Shown: piece after piece, positions 1 to 5,880 of the stretch | How the letters are laid out: each line of letters opens with the position of its first letter | Numbering within the stretch: the first letter of the stretch is position 1 | Assembly: GCA_934615635.1 (NCBI GenBank) | Contig: CAKTTT010000017.1 | Location: 1 to 22,097, forward strand | Length of the DNA: 22,097 nt | Source: an uncultured Eubacteriales bacterium | Lineage (GTDB): Bacteria > Bacillota > Clostridia > Oscillospirales > Acutalibacteraceae | Direction: 5' to 3' | Notes under the pieces: model-generated | What the model saw: the letters and a program-made list of their open reading frames with translations, nothing else | What the model was told of the DNA's origin: nothing | Databases searched by the model: none | Made by a program: the position numbers and the translations under genes

Positions 1-65
1 CCTAAAACCGCTCCCGCTGCCCCTGTCACCGCCGGATGCACAATCACTGCTTTCCACTTTTTCAT
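1..65 (-). CDS. Unknown protein, N-terminal fragment cut by the window edge
   Basis: Only the first 21 codons are in the window. Read leftward from the ATG at 65 they give MKKWKAVIVHPAVTGAAGAV and continue off the edge. The start is well supported: AGGAGG lies 6 nt upstream, and a near-consensus promoter sits at 105-133. The lysine-containing start followed by a small, hydrophobic Ala/Gly/Val stretch could be a signal peptide or the first membrane helix, but too little is visible to name a family. It is separated from the next leftward gene (groEL) by groEL's terminator, so it is its own transcription unit. Confidence 0.7.
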   Translation of the reverse strand, partial: MKKWKAVIVHPAVTGAAGAVL

Positions 66-104
66 GATAATCCTCCTCTTTCCATTTGTGCGATTGCACC
101 ATAT

Positions 105-133
105 ATCATACATTTTAGCCTCATTTTTGTCAA
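105..133 (-). promoter_or_regulatory. Promoter of the leftward gene at the window start
   Basis: On the minus strand TTGACA (128-133), a 17-nt spacer and TATGAT (105-110) make a near-consensus sigma-A promoter, about 40 nt upstream of the ATG at 65. Confidence 0.75.
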
Positions 134-186
134 GTATAAAGCAACGGATTTTCCGGCGAACCAGGATCCCTCCCGCCGCCGGACGC

Positions 187-219
187 AAAGAAGCGGGGGC
201 TTTTAGCCCCCGCTTCTTT
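187..219 (-). terminator. groEL terminator hairpin
   Basis: A 15-bp perfect stem (187-201 with 205-219) has a 3-nt loop and a core of GCGGGGGCT/AGCCCCCGC. It lies about 20 nt beyond the groEL stop codon. The T-tract is short on both strands. A near-identical stem-loop recurs at 4209-4241. Confidence 0.8.
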
Positions 220-238
220 TATCGGTTCAGCGGTTCGA

Positions 239-1867
239 TCAATACATGCCGTCCATGCCAGCGGGCGCCGCCGGAGCGGGTGCGGGCGGCTCCTTCTTGT
301 CGGCGACCAGGGACTCGGTGGTGAGTACCATGGCGGCGACGGAGGCCGCGTTCTGCAGCGCGGAGCGGGTGACCTTGGTGGGATCGACGATGCCGGCCGC
401 GAACATGTCCACGTACTCCTCCTTGGCAAAGTCGAAGCCGTAGTTGACCTTGCCGGCGGTGCGGATCTTGTCGATGATGACGCTGCCCTCCATACCGGCG
501 TTCAGCGCGATCTGACGGACGGGCTCCTCCAGCGCCTTCAGCACGATCTTAGCGCCGGTCTTCTCGTCGCCGTCGGCGGATTCGATCAGGCTGTCCAGCG
601 CGCTGGCGGCGTTGATGAGCGCCACGCCGCCGCCGGCCACCAGGCCTTCCTCCACGGCCGCACGGGTAGCGGACAGCGCATCCTCCATGCGGAGCTTCTT
701 TTCCTTCATCTCCACCTCGGTGGCCGCGCCGACCTTGATGACGGCCACGCCGCCGGCCAGCTTCGCCAGCCGCTCCTGCAGCTTTTCGCGGTCGAAATCG
801 GAGGTGGTGGTTTCAATCTGGCTGCGGATCTGGCCGACGCGGGCCTTGATGGCCGCGGCATCGCCGGCGCCGTCCACAATGATGGTGTTCTCCTTCTGGA
901 CCTTTACCTGACGGGCGCGGCCCAGTTGCTGCATGGTGGTTTCCTTCAGCTCCAGGCCCAGCTCCTCGGAGATGACCTCGCCGCCGGTGAGGATGGCAAT
1001 ATCCTGCAGCATCTCCTTCCGGCGGTCGCCGAAGCCGGGGGCCTTGACCGCGACGCAGGTGAAGGTGCCCCGCAGCTTGTTGACGATCAGGGTGGACAGC
1101 GCCTCGCCCTCCACGTCCTCCGCGATGATGACCAGCTTCTTGCCGGCCTGCAGGATCTGCTCCAGCAGGGGCAGGATATCCTGGATATTGGAGATCTTCT
1201 TGTCGGTGATGAGGATGTAGGCGTCGTCGATGACCGCCTCCATCTTATCGGTGTCCGTCACCATATAGGGGGTGATATAGCCGCGGTCGAACTGCATCCC
1301 TTCCACGACCTCAGAATAGGTCTCGGCGGTTTTGGATTCCTCCACGGTAATCACGCCGTCGGCGGAGACCTTCTCCATCGCCTCGGCGATCAGCTTGCCG
1401 ATGGTAGCGTCCCCGGCGGAGATGGTGGCGGCGCTGGCGATGTCCTCGGAGCCGCTGACCTTCTTGGAATTGGCCTTCACCGCGTCCACAACCGCGTCCA
1501 CAGCGGTCTGGATGCCCTTTTTGACGCCCATGGGGTTGGCGCCGGCGGCCACGTTCTTCATGCCCTCTCGAATCAGGGCCTGAGCCAGCAGGGTAGCGGT
1601 GGTGGTGCCGTCGCCGGCCACGTCGTTGGTTTTGGTGGAGACTTCCTTCACTAGTTGGGCGCCCATATTCTCAAAGGGATCGTCCAGTTCGATTTCCTTG
1701 GCGATGGTAACGCCGTCATTGGTGATGAGAGGGGCGCCGAACTTTTTATCCAGCACCACATTGCGGCCCCGCGGGCCCAGGGTAATCTTCACGGTGTTGG
1801 CCAACTGGTCAACGCCGGACTGAAGCGCCTTGCGGGCGTCCTCGCCAAAAAGAATCTGTTTTGCCAT
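239..1867 (-). CDS. groEL: 60 kDa chaperonin GroEL (Hsp60)
   Basis: Cytosolic ATP-driven chaperonin that forms a double heptameric ring and, capped by GroES, folds non-native proteins. The 542-aa length is normal for the family. Visible hallmarks are the N-terminal MAKQILFGEDAR, the nucleotide-binding ITNDG (Asp51), GDGTTTAT (Asp86) and the LRMEDAL segment that carries the ATP-hydrolysis aspartate. VAGGGVAL and AAGIVDPTKVTR are also present. The C-terminus is a Pro/Ala-rich stretch ending GMDGMY, so it has only a rudimentary version of the GGM repeat tail. The start has GGGAGG upstream. It lies 51 nt downstream of groES in the same operon and ends at the hairpin at 187-219. Expression should follow the CIRCE-controlled groES promoter. 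Confidence 0.98.
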   Translation of the reverse strand: MAKQILFGEDARKALQSGVDQLANTVKITLGPRGRNVVLDKKFGAPLITNDGVTIAKEIELDDPFENMGAQLVKEVSTKTNDVAGDGTTTATLLAQALIREGMKNVAAGANPMGVKKGIQTAVDAVVDAVKANSKKVSGSEDIASAATISAGDATIGKLIAEAMEKVSADGVITVEESKTAETYSEVVEGMQFDRGYITPYMVTDTDKMEAVIDDAYILITDKKISNIQDILPLLEQILQAGKKLVIIAEDVEGEALSTLIVNKLRGTFTCVAVKAPGFGDRRKEMLQDIAILTGGEVISEELGLELKETTMQQLGRARQVKVQKENTIIVDGAGDAAAIKARVGQIRSQIETTTSDFDREKLQERLAKLAGGVAVIKVGAATEVEMKEKKLRMEDALSATRAAVEEGLVAGGGVALINAASALDSLIESADGDEKTGAKIVLKALEEPVRQIALNAGMEGSVIIDKIRTAGKVNYGFDFAKEEYVDMFAAGIVDPTKVTRSALQNAASVAAMVLTTESLVADKKEPPAPAPAAPAGMDGMY

Positions 1868-1918
1868 CGTTGTTTCCTCCCGTAATTTAGAGTTGATGTT
1901 GAAATGCCGGCGGCCGGA

Positions 1919-2203
1919 TTATTCCACAACCGCGAGGATGTCGCTCTGGCGGACGATGGTATATTCCTCTCCGTCCACCTTCACCTCGGTGCCCGAATAT
2001 TTGCTGGTGATGACCTTGTCGCCTGCTTTGACGTACATCACCACGTCCTTGCCCTCGACGTTGCCGCCGGGTCCAACAGCGATCACTTCCGCCACCTGGG
2101 GCTTCTCCTTGGCCGAGCCGGCCAGGATGATGCCGCTTTTCGTGGTTTCCTCGGCTTCGACCATCTTAATCACAACACGGTCAGCGAGAGGTTTGATTGT
2201 CAT
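1919..2203 (-). CDS. groES: 10 kDa co-chaperonin GroES
   Basis: Heptameric lid of the GroEL folding chamber; 94 aa, normal length. It begins with IKPLADRVVIK, has the mobile loop EETTKSGIIL that contacts GroEL, the VGPGG turn, and ends with the typical YTIVRQSDILAVVE strand. The start is set by AAGGAGG upstream of the ATG. It is the first gene of the groES-groEL operon, with its promoter and CIRCE operator just upstream at 2241-2305. Confidence 0.98.
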   Translation of the reverse strand: MTIKPLADRVVIKMVEAEETTKSGIILAGSAKEKPQVAEVIAVGPGGNVEGKDVVMYVKAGDKVITSKYSGTEVKVDGEEYTIVRQSDILAVVE

Positions 2204-2240
2204 AATACGGTTCCTCCTTAAAAGGTTTTGTTTGTCAGTT

Positions 2241-2267
2241 TTAGCACTCTTAAGTGATGAGTGCTAA
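2241..2267 (-). promoter_or_regulatory. CIRCE operator (HrcA-binding site) of groESL
   Basis: TTAGCACTC, a 9-nt spacer and GAGTGCTAA match the CIRCE consensus exactly. It lies between the groES promoter and the groES start, where HrcA is known to block transcription until heat or protein damage titrates GroE. hrcA itself is not in the window. Confidence 0.97.
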
Positions 2268-2277
2268 TACGTTTTCT

Positions 2278-2305
2278 ATTGTAATCGAAATTTCTTAAAA
2301 ATCAA
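2278..2305 (-). promoter_or_regulatory. groESL sigma-A promoter
   Basis: On the minus strand TTGATT (2300-2305), a 16-nt spacer and TACAAT (2278-2283). Initiation about 7 nt further on would fall next to or within the CIRCE element at 2241-2267, as in other CIRCE-regulated operons. Confidence 0.75.
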
Positions 2306-2450
2306 GAGGCTAAAAGGAAATTTCATACTTTTCATAATTTGTTAACAAATATCTGCCGCGTATGGCCGTTGATTTGCAAAAATCCCGCTCGGCCATTTTG
2401 TTTGAACCTCCAGAAAATATAATAATCCGCTTATATATATTGTACGCTTC

Positions 2451-2494
2451 TATAATTTATGGTAAATTTAATTATGAAAACGCGGTAAAACCGC
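2451..2494 (+). promoter_or_regulatory. Probable -10 box and leader hairpin of the TM2 gene
   Basis: A TATAAT box at 2451-2456 lies in an AT-rich stretch about 60 nt before the ATG at 2514; no convincing -35 box is seen. A small hairpin GCGGT-AAA-ACCGC follows at 2482-2494, just before the ribosome binding site. Confidence 0.4.
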
Positions 2495-2513
2495 CAAAAA
2501 CAGGAGGGGTATT

Positions 2514-2732
2514 ATGCAACCGAAACAAAAGCTGGTCGCGGGTCTGCTGGGAATCTTCCTCGGCGCTTGGGGAATCCATCAGTTTTACCTGGGGGATAAC
2601 AAAAAGGGAATCATTCGCATTGTCGTCACCCTGGTGACCTGCGGCATAGGCGGTATATGGGGATTCATTGAGGGGATTCTGATCCTCTGCGGCAACATCA
2701 ACACCGATGCGCAGGGAAATCCGCTGGTGTAA
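2514..2732 (+). CDS. TM2-domain small membrane protein
   Basis: A 72-aa protein that is essentially one TM2 domain (Pfam TM2 family). Two hydrophobic helices, about residues 7-24 and 33-58, are separated by the family motif seen here as GIHQFYLG followed by DNKKGIIR. The exact role of bacterial TM2 proteins is not established, so none is assigned. The short polar C-terminal tail ends NPLV. AGGAGGGG lies a few bases before the ATG and fixes the start. It is a single-gene unit: divergent from groESL, with its own terminator at 2761-2799. Confidence 0.9.
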   Translation: MQPKQKLVAGLLGIFLGAWGIHQFYLGDNKKGIIRIVVTLVTCGIGGIWGFIEGILILCGNINTDAQGNPLV

Positions 2733-2760
2733 AGCGGCCACCTTCATTATCTTCCACCAT

Positions 2761-2799
2761 AACAGGGACGCGGCATGACATATATGCCGCGTCCCTGTT
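2761..2799 (+). terminator. Terminator of the TM2 gene
   Basis: A perfect 16-bp stem (2761-2776 with 2784-2799), containing AGGGACGCGGCAT, has a 7-nt loop. The T-run is short (TTT). Confidence 0.8.
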
Positions 2800-2849
2800 T
2801 CGCTTGTCCAAAAGATCCGGCTCACGCCGTCCTCTTCTCCAAGCTGATG

Positions 2850-2887
2850 CAACAATGGGGAAAATCATCTGATTTTCCCCATTGTTG
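2850..2887. repeat. 38-bp near-zero-loop inverted repeat
   Basis: Perfect 18-bp arms (2850-2867 and 2870-2887), with core AATGGGGAAAATCA, are separated by only two bases. It is noncoding and has no T-tract. It is followed 5 bp later by a second long inverted repeat, which suggests a composite palindromic element rather than a plain terminator. Confidence 0.85.
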
Positions 2888-2892
2888 TGTCT

Positions 2893-2952
2893 GAGGGCGG
2901 GGAAGTGCGAGGAGGGAACCTTGACGCTTCCCCCTCGCACTTCCCCGCCCTC
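2893..2952. repeat. 60-bp inverted repeat with 20-bp arms
   Basis: Perfect 20-bp arms (2893-2912 and 2933-2952), core GGCGGGGAAGTGCGAGG, flank a 20-nt centre that can extend the stem through a bulge. Together with the preceding palindrome it fills most of the 332-bp space between the TM2 gene and the lipid kinase. Beyond it, up to 3064, I see only a 16-bp palindrome (3033-3048, TGCGGGATATCCCGCA) and no gene. Confidence 0.85.
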
Positions 2953-3064
2953 CATGACACCTTATCAACAGTCTCTATTTTTCTATGTACTATAACGCCC
3001 CGGGTGCAAACAGAGAAATGGGAGGCAGCTCCTGCGGGATATCCCGCAACGTCCTTCTTTTGGC

Positions 3065-3982
3065 TTATTGCGGAAGAACAAAGGGGATCCGCCCCGGCTC
3101 CACGGCGAAGGCCGTTTCCCGGGCGCGAAAGCACTCGCCGTCCAGATTCACGGCCGCCTCCTCCCGGCTGGTCACCCGCATGGCGGTTCCCCGGAAGACT
3201 TCGCAGATATCCATTCCCACATGCAGCCCCCGTTTATACCGCTTGAGAAACCCGGGGATGCGAATCCTAGGCATCGCCTTAATCAGGACGAAATCCAGCA
3301 GCCCGTCGTCCGGCACCGCATCCGGCGCGCCGCGATACCCGCCGCCGTAATATTGTCCGCTGGCCGCCAGGGCGAAGAAATAGCGTCCTTCCCGGCGCAC
3401 CGTCCCTTCCGGCGTATCCATCTCCACCTGGAGATGCTTGCCGATGCGGTGGCAGAATACGTCGACGATGGCCAGCTCATAGGCCAGGGAGCCGCTGACC
3501 AGGGGAAATCCCTTGTATTTTCTCATTTTATCCGCCACATCCGCGTCCATCCCCATCGAGCAGAGATTCAGGGAGAGCGCCTGCCCGCAGCGGATGGCGT
3601 CCACCATCCGCACCCTGCCGTGAACCAGCGCATCCAGGTCGGCAAACTCTTCGGCGGTGCCAAAGCAACGGATAAAGTCGTTGGCGGAGCCGCACGGCAG
3701 ACAGGCGAGGCGGACCTCCGCCCCGCCCGCCATGCCTCCGGCGGTTTCCATCAGCGTGCCGTCTCCGCCGCAGGCGACCAGGCACAGGGGCATACCTGTC
3801 CGCTCCGCCTCGGCCGACGCCTCTTTCGCCAGCCGGGTGGCCTCCCCCGGCGCCTGGGTGATGTGGAGCCGATACTCCCCCGCTTCCGGATGCGCGCCGA
3901 AATAGGCTTGGATTCTAGGCAGCCACTCCAGCGCCCGCCCCCTTTTTCCCGCCTTGGGATTGACAATGAACACATACCGCAT
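3065..3982 (-). CDS. Diacylglycerol kinase-type lipid kinase (YegS/BmrU family)
   Basis: ATP-dependent kinase of the DAGK catalytic-domain family, which phosphorylates diacylglycerol or a related lipid at the inner face of the membrane and returns it to phospholipid synthesis. The 305-aa length fits. The N-terminal Rossmann-like half carries NPKAGKRG (8-15), the nucleotide-binding GGDGT (72-76) and GSANDF (98-103, the family's GTGNDF/GSGND loop). The C-terminal beta-sandwich half includes GQYYGGGYRGAPDAVPDDG and ends with AVNLDGE, as in DgkB/BmrU proteins. The exact lipid substrate cannot be read from sequence. It is monocistronic, with a good promoter at 4018-4046. No clear intrinsic terminator is seen after it. 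Confidence 0.92.
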   Translation of the reverse strand: MRYVFIVNPKAGKRGRALEWLPRIQAYFGAHPEAGEYRLHITQAPGEATRLAKEASAEAERTGMPLCLVACGGDGTLMETAGGMAGGAEVRLACLPCGSANDFIRCFGTAEEFADLDALVHGRVRMVDAIRCGQALSLNLCSMGMDADVADKMRKYKGFPLVSGSLAYELAIVDVFCHRIGKHLQVEMDTPEGTVRREGRYFFALAASGQYYGGGYRGAPDAVPDDGLLDFVLIKAMPRIRIPGFLKRYKRGLHVGMDICEVFRGTAMRVTSREEAAVNLDGECFRARETAFAVEPGRIPFVLPQ

Positions 3983-4017
3983 CGTATTCCCCCACCGCCT
4001 TCTTATCTACATAACAG

Positions 4018-4046
4018 ATTATAAAAGAATCCGGCCGGTCCGTCAA
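4018..4046 (-). promoter_or_regulatory. Promoter of the lipid kinase gene
   Basis: On the minus strand TTGACG (4041-4046), a 17-nt spacer and TATAAT (4018-4023) lie about 35 nt upstream of the kinase ATG. Confidence 0.8.
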
Positions 4047-4083
4047 CGGCGCGCGTCATGAAAAGGCCCGGGATCCAGCGGAA

Positions 4084-4208
4084 CCCCCTCCCTCAGCGGG
4101 AGAGCGGCCTTCTTCCCGACAAGGCCGCGCGAGCCTGCAAGGGGGAGCGGAAAACGCGGGTGTTTCACCACATCCGTCCATCCCGGCGCGGCTGAACAGG
4201 CTGAACAG
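4084..4208. other. Structured noncoding stretch, possible small RNA
   Basis: Between the kinase promoter and the hairpin at 4209 there is no credible ORF. There is clustered secondary structure: a hairpin at 4088-4102 (CTCCC/GGGAG), a second at 4104-4128 (GCGGCCTT/AAGGCCGC), CCCCC/GGGGG segments that could close both (4084-4088 with 4141-4145), and a tandem 9-bp repeat GCTGAACAG twice at 4191-4208. On the plus strand it runs into the stem-loop and T-rich tract at 4209-4250, which would give a discrete 3' end. No good plus-strand promoter was identified, so an RNA gene is only a possibility. Confidence 0.3.
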
Positions 4209-4250
4209 AAGAAAGCGGGGGCTAAAGGCCCCCGCTTTCTTTATTTTTTC
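4209..4250. terminator. Stem-loop terminator, probably bidirectional
   Basis: A 14-bp stem (4209-4222 with 4228-4241), core AAAGCGGGGGC/GCCCCCGCTTT, has a 5-nt loop. The T-rich tract on the plus strand (CTTTATTTTTTC) is clearly better than on the minus strand. It overlaps the stop codon of the leftward 82-aa gene, which it should terminate. Its sequence is nearly the same as the groEL terminator. Confidence 0.75.
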
Positions 4251-4489
4251 TTTTCAGAAGGACACTTCCGGCTGATCAAATACGCCTTTCCCTCCCCGGC
4301 GCTGGATACCGACGGCGCAGCGTTGCAGGCATATCGGATAAAGTCCTGCCATTCCTCCGGTGAAAAAAGCGTATCCGGAACGGAGAGAATCCACTCAGGC
4401 TCCCAGTCCACGTGGGATCCCATCCGCAGATCGGAGACGAAACAGCCGAGTTTTTCAGCAAAATATTCGTAAATGTCCGGTCTCTCCAT
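4241..4489 (-). CDS. Unknown 82-aa acidic protein
   Basis: I do not recognise the family. The protein starts MERPDIYEYFAEKLGCFVSD, is acidic and Trp-containing in the middle (DWEPEWILSVPD, SPEEWQDFIRYA), and ends in a lysine tail. There is no signal peptide or membrane helix, so it is probably cytosolic. A coding assignment is supported by a G-rich RBS (GGGGGA, 6 nt before the ATG), a good promoter at 4526-4553, and a stem-loop terminator directly at the stop codon. It is divergent from the XRE regulator, with a palindrome between the two promoters, so regulation by that neighbour is a reasonable inference. Confidence 0.75.
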   Translation of the reverse strand: MERPDIYEYFAEKLGCFVSDLRMGSHVDWEPEWILSVPDTLFSPEEWQDFIRYACNAAPSVSSAGEGKAYLISRKCPSEKKK

Positions 4490-4525
4490 ACGCCATCCCC
4501 CGCCTCTTTACCTGCTTTCCTCTTT

Positions 4526-4553
4526 ATTATACAGATTTTTCGCCAACATTCAA
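4526..4553 (-). promoter_or_regulatory. Promoter of the 82-aa gene
   Basis: On the minus strand TTGAAT (4548-4553), a 16-nt spacer and TATAAT (4526-4531) lie about 40 nt before the ATG. Confidence 0.75.
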
Positions 4554-4558
4554 GTTTA

Positions 4559-4577
4559 AAACGATACATTATCGTTT
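4559..4577. promoter_or_regulatory. Palindromic operator candidate between divergent genes
   Basis: AAACGATA-CAT-TATCGTTT is a perfect 8+8 bp dyad with a 3-bp centre, directly upstream of the -35 box of the leftward gene. Its right arm overlaps a TTTACA (4575-4580) that could be the -35 box of the rightward XRE gene. The position and size fit a binding site for a dimeric helix-turn-helix regulator; the XRE protein itself is the obvious candidate (inference). Confidence 0.5.
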
Positions 4578-4632
4578 ACAAATAGTTTTAAATCCAATTT
4601 TAACGGATACTCTATATATGTGAGGTGGTATT

Positions 4633-4971
4633 TTGCAATATGATATGGAGTTGATCGGCAAACGCATCAAGGCGGCGCGCAAAGCCAAGCGATATACGCA
4701 GGAATATGTATCCACCCGGGCGAACATCGGCGTGAAGTTTCTCAGCCAGATCGAGTGCGGCAAGGCCGGCCTGTCCGTGCAGACCCTGTTGTCCCTCTGC
4801 ACCATTCTGGAGGTCAATCCCAACTACATCCTGTTGTCGGATATCACCGGGCAGACGGATCCCATCAGCGACCTCCTCAGGGGACTCAGCCCCCGCCAAC
4901 TTCAGGATGCGGAGGAGCTGCTTCGCCTATTCGTACGGAACTGCGCCTCCTCCTGCCAGGGGGGGACGTGA
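4633..4971 (+). CDS. XRE-family helix-turn-helix regulator, TTG start
   Basis: DNA-binding regulator of 112 aa. The N-terminal HTH_3/XRE (Cro/CI-like) domain covers about residues 5-65: IGKRIKAARKAKRYTQEYVS, then NIGVKFLSQIECGKAGLSVQ as recognition-helix region, and LLSLCTILEVNPNYIL. The remaining 45 residues form a short Leu-rich helical tail (SPRQLQDAEELLRLFV), probably for dimerisation. I chose the TTG at 4633 because GAGGTGG lies 4 nt before it, whereas the first ATG (4645) would be 16 nt away. The divergent unknown gene and the shared palindrome suggest autoregulation and control of that neighbour. Confidence 0.88.
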   Translation: MQYDMELIGKRIKAARKAKRYTQEYVSTRANIGVKFLSQIECGKAGLSVQTLLSLCTILEVNPNYILLSDITGQTDPISDLLRGLSPRQLQDAEELLRLFVRNCASSCQGGT

Positions 4972-5068
4972 TCGGGCGCTCCTTCCTTTTTTCGACCTTC
5001 TTCGTCCGCGGCGGCCCTACTTCCGTCTTGTAAACGGGAAAATTGCGGCAAAAAATCCGCCGGAACGA

Positions 5069-5097
5069 TTGTGCTTCCCCGGGGCGTGTGATATAAT
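5069..5097 (+). promoter_or_regulatory. Promoter entering the tandem repeats
   Basis: TTGTGC (5069-5074), a 17-nt spacer and TATAAT (5092-5097) preceded by TG at 5089-5090 (extended -10). Transcription would start at the beginning of the first 110-bp repeat. Confidence 0.6.
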
Positions 5098-5100
5098 ATA

Positions 5101-5320
5101 GAAAACCCGATAGGTTTTCTAAACAAAAATGCTGTCGCTGCAAGGCAGCTCCCGGTGCTGGCGCACCAACGCATTTTTGCAGTCTCTGCGTATCTTCATG
5201 GTATACTATAGAAAACCCGGTGGGTTTTCTAAACAAAAATGCTGTCGCTGCAAGGCAGCTCCCGGCGCTGGCGCACCAACGCATTTTTGCAGTCTCTGCG
5301 TATCTACATGGTATAATAAA
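5101..5320 (+). repeat. Two tandem 110-bp structured repeats, each ending in an extended -10 element
   Basis: Copy 1 (5101-5210) and copy 2 (5211-5320) differ at 6 of 110 positions by direct comparison. Each copy contains, in order, a hairpin GAAAACC...GGTTTTC, an outer stem AAAAATGC/GCATTTTT enclosing GCTG/CAGC and GGTGC/GCACC hairpins, and a small GCAG-TCT-CTGC hairpin. Each copy ends in TGG followed by TATACT (copy 1, 5202-5207) or TATAAT (copy 2, 5312-5317), an extended -10 element. A degenerate start of a third unit (GAAAAGCAGTTTTC, 5322-5335) follows copy 2. The repeats are not plausibly coding, although one frame stays open through them. They fill most of the 394-bp gap before the membrane protein gene. 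Confidence 0.9.
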
Positions 5321-5365
5321 AGAAAAGCAGTTTTCCCATCACCCCACTGGAAGGCGGTATCGCCC

Positions 5366-5809
5366 ATGTCCCTTTCTCTCCTGACCCTCGTCACCACGGT
5401 CCAGCCTATGGCTGAGGATACCGCACCCCCTCCCTCCACCTCGGCGGGGATGCTCTTCGCCTGCTGGTCCATCGTTATTGTGTTGGCGGCCATGTTTTTC
5501 GTATTCATGCGCGCGCATAAAAGGGAATACGCCGTCGCCGTGCTGCCTCTGGTCATCACCCCCCTCATGCATATCTGCAGCGGCGTGCTGGCCCGGTGGC
5601 TGGATGGCATTCTTCCCCTGACCTGGGTGGAACTGCGCGTGGCCCTGGATCTGATCGCCGCCCTGATCTCCTGCCTGCTGATCGGCTTCAGCTCCCGCTC
5701 CATTCCCGTGCGGCGTTCCCGCAATGTGTTCCTGATTTTCTGCTCCGGCTTCATCATCATTTTGGCTCTGGCCCTGATCATCAACGTATTGTCCACGTAT
5801 AGGTTGTAG
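5366..5809 (+). CDS. Unknown four-helix membrane protein
   Basis: 147 aa; family not recognised. Four hydrophobic segments are visible: about residues 28-48 (MLFACWSIVIVLAAMFFVFM), 54-75 (AVAVLPLVITPLMHICSGV), 91-109 (VALDLIAALISCLLIGF) and 121-143 (VFLIFCSGFIIILALALII). Basic residues between helices 1 and 2 (RAHKRE) and helices 3 and 4 (RSIPVRRSRN) suggest those loops are cytoplasmic. I placed the start at 5366, with AAGGCGG 8 nt upstream. The reading frame stays open further upstream only because the tandem repeats happen to lack stops there. Transcription most likely comes from the extended -10 at the end of repeat copy 2 and ends at the palindrome at 5820-5869. Confidence 0.75.
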   Translation: MSLSLLTLVTTVQPMAEDTAPPPSTSAGMLFACWSIVIVLAAMFFVFMRAHKREYAVAVLPLVITPLMHICSGVLARWLDGILPLTWVELRVALDLIAALISCLLIGFSSRSIPVRRSRNVFLIFCSGFIIILALALIINVLSTYRL

Positions 5810-5819
5810 GATACCTGCT

Positions 5820-5869
5820 ATCATAAAAGAGGCCGAAGAGAATGCATTCTCTTCGGCCTCTTTTATGAT
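5820..5869. terminator. 50-bp perfect palindrome, bidirectional terminator
   Basis: A continuous 25+25 bp dyad without spacer, centred on AATGCATT, has the core AAAAGAGGCCGAAGAG and its complement. It gives a strong hairpin with A-tract/T-tract edges in both directions. It sits between two convergent transcription units ending at 5809 (rightward) and 5881 (leftward). Confidence 0.92.
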
Positions 5870-5880
5870 CTTTTGTTTCC

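Noticed and set aside
926..1654. Long plus-strand ORF opposite groEL
   Set aside because: Antisense shadow caused by GC-biased codon use of groEL; the His/Gly/Leu-rich product has no family features.
2698..2955. Leftward 85-codon ORF across the two inverted repeats
   Set aside because: It reads through a terminator and palindromes, with no RBS and no family resemblance.
5101..5320. CRISPR array
   Set aside because: Only two adjacent 110-bp units with no unique spacers between them and no cas genes nearby.
5129..5365. In-frame upstream extension of the membrane protein through the tandem repeats
   Set aside because: The frame is open only because the repeats happen to lack stops. The sequence is RNA-like hairpin DNA, has no RBS at its first ATG, and a reasonable RBS precedes the ATG at 5366.
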